A stretch of 6,535 nucleotides of DNA, taken from NCBI GenBank assembly GCA_016936035.1, contig JAFGPU010000048.1:1-6535 (forward strand), written 5' to 3'. The notes under the pieces were generated by a model. It was not told the origin of the DNA. It ran no database searches and saw nothing but the letters and a program-made list of their open reading frames with translations. Position 1 is the stretch's first letter; each line of letters opens with the position of its first letter. Below, one piece after another: positions 4,807 to 6,535 of this stretch. The position numbers and the translations under genes are program-made. Source of the DNA: Acidimicrobiales bacterium. Its GTDB lineage: Bacteria; Actinomycetota; Acidimicrobiia; Acidimicrobiales; VFJN01.

Positions 4807-5469
4807 GTGTCCAGTCCTGACGTGCTGGCCCCCGCGCTCGTGCACCGGTCGTGGTGCGCGGAGCACCCGGGCCACGACTCGAACGAGCGGCTCGAGTTCC
4901 TCGGCGACGCCGTCCTGGGCGTGATCATCACCGACCACGCCTACCACGCCTACCCCACGCTCACCGAGGGCGAGCTGACCGACGTGCGCAAAGCGGTGGT
5001 CAACGCCGTCACCCTGGCCGAGGTGGCCGACGAGCTCGCCCTCGGTGACTACCTCCTGCTCGGTAAGGGCGAGGAGCAGTCGGGCGGGCGGGAGAAGCCG
5101 TCGATCCTGGCCGACGCCCTCGAAGCGGTGCTGGGTGCGGTCTACGTGTCGGCCGGCATGGAGGAAGCCCACGACCTGGTGCTCCGCCTGCTCGGCACCC
5201 GGGTCGCCGAGGCCCACGCCGGTGGCCCCGGCGGGCAGGACTTCAAGAGCAGGCTGCAGGAGCTGGCGGCCCGCCACTTCGACGAGTCGCCCCGGTACGA
5301 CACGGTGGCCGAGGGCCCCGACCACGCCCGCCGCTTCCACGTGACGGTGGCCGTGGGCGGCCAGGCCCGGGGCACCGGCGACGGCCGGTCCAAGAAGCAG
5401 GCCGAGCAGGTCGCAGCCCGAGACGCCTACACCACCCTGGTGGCCCAGTTGGAGAGCGAAGATGCCTGA
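4807..5469 (+). CDS. rnc: Ribonuclease III
   Basis: RNase III cuts double-stranded RNA, notably the rRNA precursor, leaving two-base 3' overhangs. From the first legal start (GTG 4807) the product is 220 residues; with the likely upstream extension from 4753 it would be 238. Seen: HRSW (13-16); the family signature NERLEFLGDAVLG (26-38) with the metal-site residues E30 and D34; E54 in TEGEL; and the second catalytic pair D103 and E106 in ILADALEAVLGAVY. A C-terminal double-stranded RNA-binding domain spans about 145-215 and includes DFKSRLQEL and GRSKKQAEQVAARDA. All catalytic acids are present, so it should be active. The GTG start lacks a strong Shine-Dalgarno and would remove most of the first helix, so the real start is probably upstream. 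It lies downstream of acpP and overlaps the next gene by 8 bases, indicating one operon. Confidence 0.95.
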   Translation: MSSPDVLAPALVHRSWCAEHPGHDSNERLEFLGDAVLGVIITDHAYHAYPTLTEGELTDVRKAVVNAVTLAEVADELALGDYLLLGKGEEQSGGREKPSILADALEAVLGAVYVSAGMEEAHDLVLRLLGTRVAEAHAGGPGGQDFKSRLQELAARHFDESPRYDTVAEGPDHARRFHVTVAVGGQARGTGDGRSKKQAEQVAARDAYTTLVAQLESEDA

Positions 5470-6301
5470 ACTGCCCGAGATCGAGACGCTCCGACGCGGC
5501 CTCGAGCGTGAGACGGTCGGGCGGCGGATCAAGTCCGTCGAGGTGCCGGTGGCCAAGGCGGTCCACCGCAACGGCTCCCGCAAGGCCTTCCAGGCGCGGC
5601 TCGACGGCGTGAAGCTGAAGAGCGTCGACCGCCGGGGCTCGCTGCTCGTCTTCACGCTCGACAACGGCGAGCTGCTCGCCGTCGACATCGGCACCTCCGG
5701 CCAGTTGCTGCGCACCACGCCCAAGGACGAGGTGTCGAAGGACACGCAGATCATCATCACCTTCACCCAGGGCGGGCAGCTCCGCATGGTCGATCCCGAA
5801 GGCACCGCCGAGGCCTTCGTCGTGACGCCCGATCTCCTGGTCGAGGAGGTTCCCGAGCTCGCCAACCTCGGGCTCGACCCGGTGGCGGCCCCCGTGTCGT
5901 GGACCGCCTTCGCCCAGTCGCTGGTCAACCACCGCAACGACAAGCTCAAGCCGCTGCTGCTCAACCAGAGCTTCGTGGTGGGCCTGGGCGGGTTGTACGC
6001 CGACGAGATCCTCCACGACGCCGGGCTCCGCCCTGACCGCGAGGTGTCGACCGTGTCGACCATGGAGATCCGCCGCCTCTACCGGTCGCTGGTCGAGATC
6101 CTGCACGAGGCCACCAAGCACCACGGCACCTCCACCGGCGAGCACCCCTTCACCGACCTCCAGGGCAAGGAGGGCACGTTCCAGGACGAGCTGCAGGTGT
6201 GGGGCCGCGACGGCGAGCCGTGCCGGCGCTGCCGCAACACGGTGACCAAGCAGCGGGGCGGCGGGCGCATCACCTACTGGTGCCCGAGCTGCCAGGTCTG
6301 A
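5462..6301 (+). CDS. MutM/Fpg-family DNA glycosylase, divergent active site
   Basis: A 279-residue protein with the full Fpg/Nei architecture. The N-terminus MPELPEIETLRRGLE provides the proline nucleophile and adjacent glutamate of the family. A helix-two-turn-helix region follows (about 150-191, with KLKPLLLNQSFVVGLGG), and a C-terminal four-cysteine zinc finger (C254, C257, C274, C277) with R269. The family removes oxidised bases such as 8-oxoguanine and nicks the strand. By-eye comparison with E. coli Fpg shows many usual residues replaced: RRxKYLL reads RRGSLL (Lys57 to Ser60), HLGMSG reads DIGTSG (75-80), DPRRFG reads DPEGTA (111-116), and GIGNIYA reads GLGGLYA (174-180). Lyase chemistry could survive, but lesion recognition should differ; it may be a paralogue with another target. 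The start ATG has GGAG (5451-5454) 7 bases upstream and overlaps rnc by 8 bases. Its place between rnc and smc is the usual mutM site. Confidence 0.88.
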   Translation: MPELPEIETLRRGLERETVGRRIKSVEVPVAKAVHRNGSRKAFQARLDGVKLKSVDRRGSLLVFTLDNGELLAVDIGTSGQLLRTTPKDEVSKDTQIIITFTQGGQLRMVDPEGTAEAFVVTPDLLVEEVPELANLGLDPVAAPVSWTAFAQSLVNHRNDKLKPLLLNQSFVVGLGGLYADEILHDAGLRPDREVSTVSTMEIRRLYRSLVEILHEATKHHGTSTGEHPFTDLQGKEGTFQDELQVWGRDGEPCRRCRNTVTKQRGGGRITYWCPSCQV

Positions 6302-6362
6302 CCACCGCCCGCCCGGGGGTCTCACGCTCGGTGGCATCCCCGGCCCGGGTCGAGCACTCATC

Positions 6363-6368
6363 TAGCCT
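6363..6368 (+). promoter_or_regulatory. Candidate -10 box just upstream of smc
   Basis: TAGCCT, in the same CTAGCCT heptamer as before DUF177, ends 9 bases before the smc ATG at 6378, giving a leader of only about 0-4 bases. No Shine-Dalgarno is visible before smc. It lies in the 76-base gap after the MutM-family gene, so smc probably has its own leaderless transcript. Confidence 0.45.
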
Positions 6369-6377
6369 CGGAGTCCG

Positions 6378-6535
6378 ATGTTCCTCAAGGCCCTGACCCT
6401 CAAGGGGTTCAAGTCCTTCGCGGAGTCGACCGTCCTCGAGATGCAGCCGGGCGTCACCGTCGTGGTGGGCCCCAACGGCTCGGGCAAGTCCAACGTCGTC
6501 GACGCCATCGGCTGGGTGCTCGGCGCCCAGGCGCC
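6378..6535 (+). CDS. smc: Chromosome segregation protein SMC, N-terminal fragment
   Basis: Only the first 52 codons lie in the window; the full protein is usually near 1,150-1,200 residues. It begins [18 protein letters not shown], the characteristic SMC start, and contains the ATP-binding Walker A motif [10 protein letters not shown] (residues 30-39) followed by [13 protein letters not shown] (40-52). SMC is the ATPase of the condensin-like SMC-ScpAB complex that organises and segregates the chromosome. The start is ATG at 6378, where family homology begins at once; no Shine-Dalgarno precedes it, but a TANNNT box does. The rnc-mutM-smc order is a known actinobacterial arrangement, which supports the assignment. 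The gene is cut by the window edge, not broken. Confidence 0.97.
   Translation, partial: MFLKALTLKGFKSFAESTVLEMQPGVTVVVGPNGSGKSNVVDAIGWVLGAQA

Noticed and set aside
4258..6063. A 601-codon open frame on the minus strand opposite acpP, rnc and the MutM-family gene
   Set aside because: It lies antisense to three well-recognised genes, has no recognisable domains and shows the biased composition expected from the opposite strand of GC-rich coding DNA.
6302..6343. Possible terminator after the MutM-family gene (CCACCG/CGGTGG and CCGGGG/CCCCGG pairings)
   Set aside because: Stems are only 6 bp with loops of about 20 bases and no U-run follows, so an intrinsic terminator is not supported.

Overview
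The window is very GC-rich chromosomal DNA, densely packed with housekeeping genes. The gene content, the short TANNNT promoter boxes placed directly before SD-less start codons, and a SepIVA-type DivIVA protein point to an actinomycete-phylum bacterium. The gene order partly matches the mycobacterial sepIVA (Rv2927c) - DUF177 - rnc - fpg - smc block. The presence of plsX and a stand-alone acpP inside that block, plus the overall sequence style, suggests a deep-branching class such as Acidimicrobiia. That taxonomic guess is inference, not something the sequence proves.

Layout. At the left edge, on the minus strand, is the N-terminal ~212 codons of a crotonase-fold enoyl-CoA hydratase (1-638, C-terminus outside the window). 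It diverges from a rightward block across a 33-base gap. Everything else is on the plus strand: rsmD (16S rRNA m2G966 methyltransferase), coaD (phosphopantetheine adenylyltransferase), a SepIVA/DivIVA-like coiled-coil protein overlapping coaD by 4 bases, a DUF177/YceD protein, rpmF (L32, only 59 aa), plsX, acpP (acyl carrier protein), rnc (RNase III), a MutM/Fpg-family protein overlapping rnc by 8 bases, and the first 52 codons of smc running off the right edge. There is no gene-free stretch of 300 bases. I found no rRNA, tRNA, CRISPR, insertion sequence or sign of a mobile element.

How the genes fit together. rsmD, DUF177, rpmF and rnc serve ribosome and rRNA production. coaD makes dephospho-CoA, upstream of the CoA whose phosphopantetheine arm is attached to the acpP product. 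PlsX uses acyl-ACP to make acyl-phosphate for phospholipids. The SepIVA-like protein and SMC act in envelope growth/division and chromosome segregation. This is a growth cluster rather than a dedicated new system.

What deserves a second look. (1) The MutM-family protein keeps the catalytic Pro-Glu N-terminus and the zinc finger, but by eye it has lost the usual Lys57, the HLGM motif, the DPRRFG motif and the GIGN Asn. (2) rnc has no ATG/GTG/TTG start in the right place: the homologous N-terminal helix is encoded upstream of the first legal start, and an ATC with a well-placed GAGG fits best. (3) Three genes look leaderless, with TANNNT boxes 7-9 bases before the start codon. (4) The rpmF leader holds two strong hairpins and a 14-base perfect palindrome. 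I did not find convincing evidence of a previously undescribed multi-gene system here.
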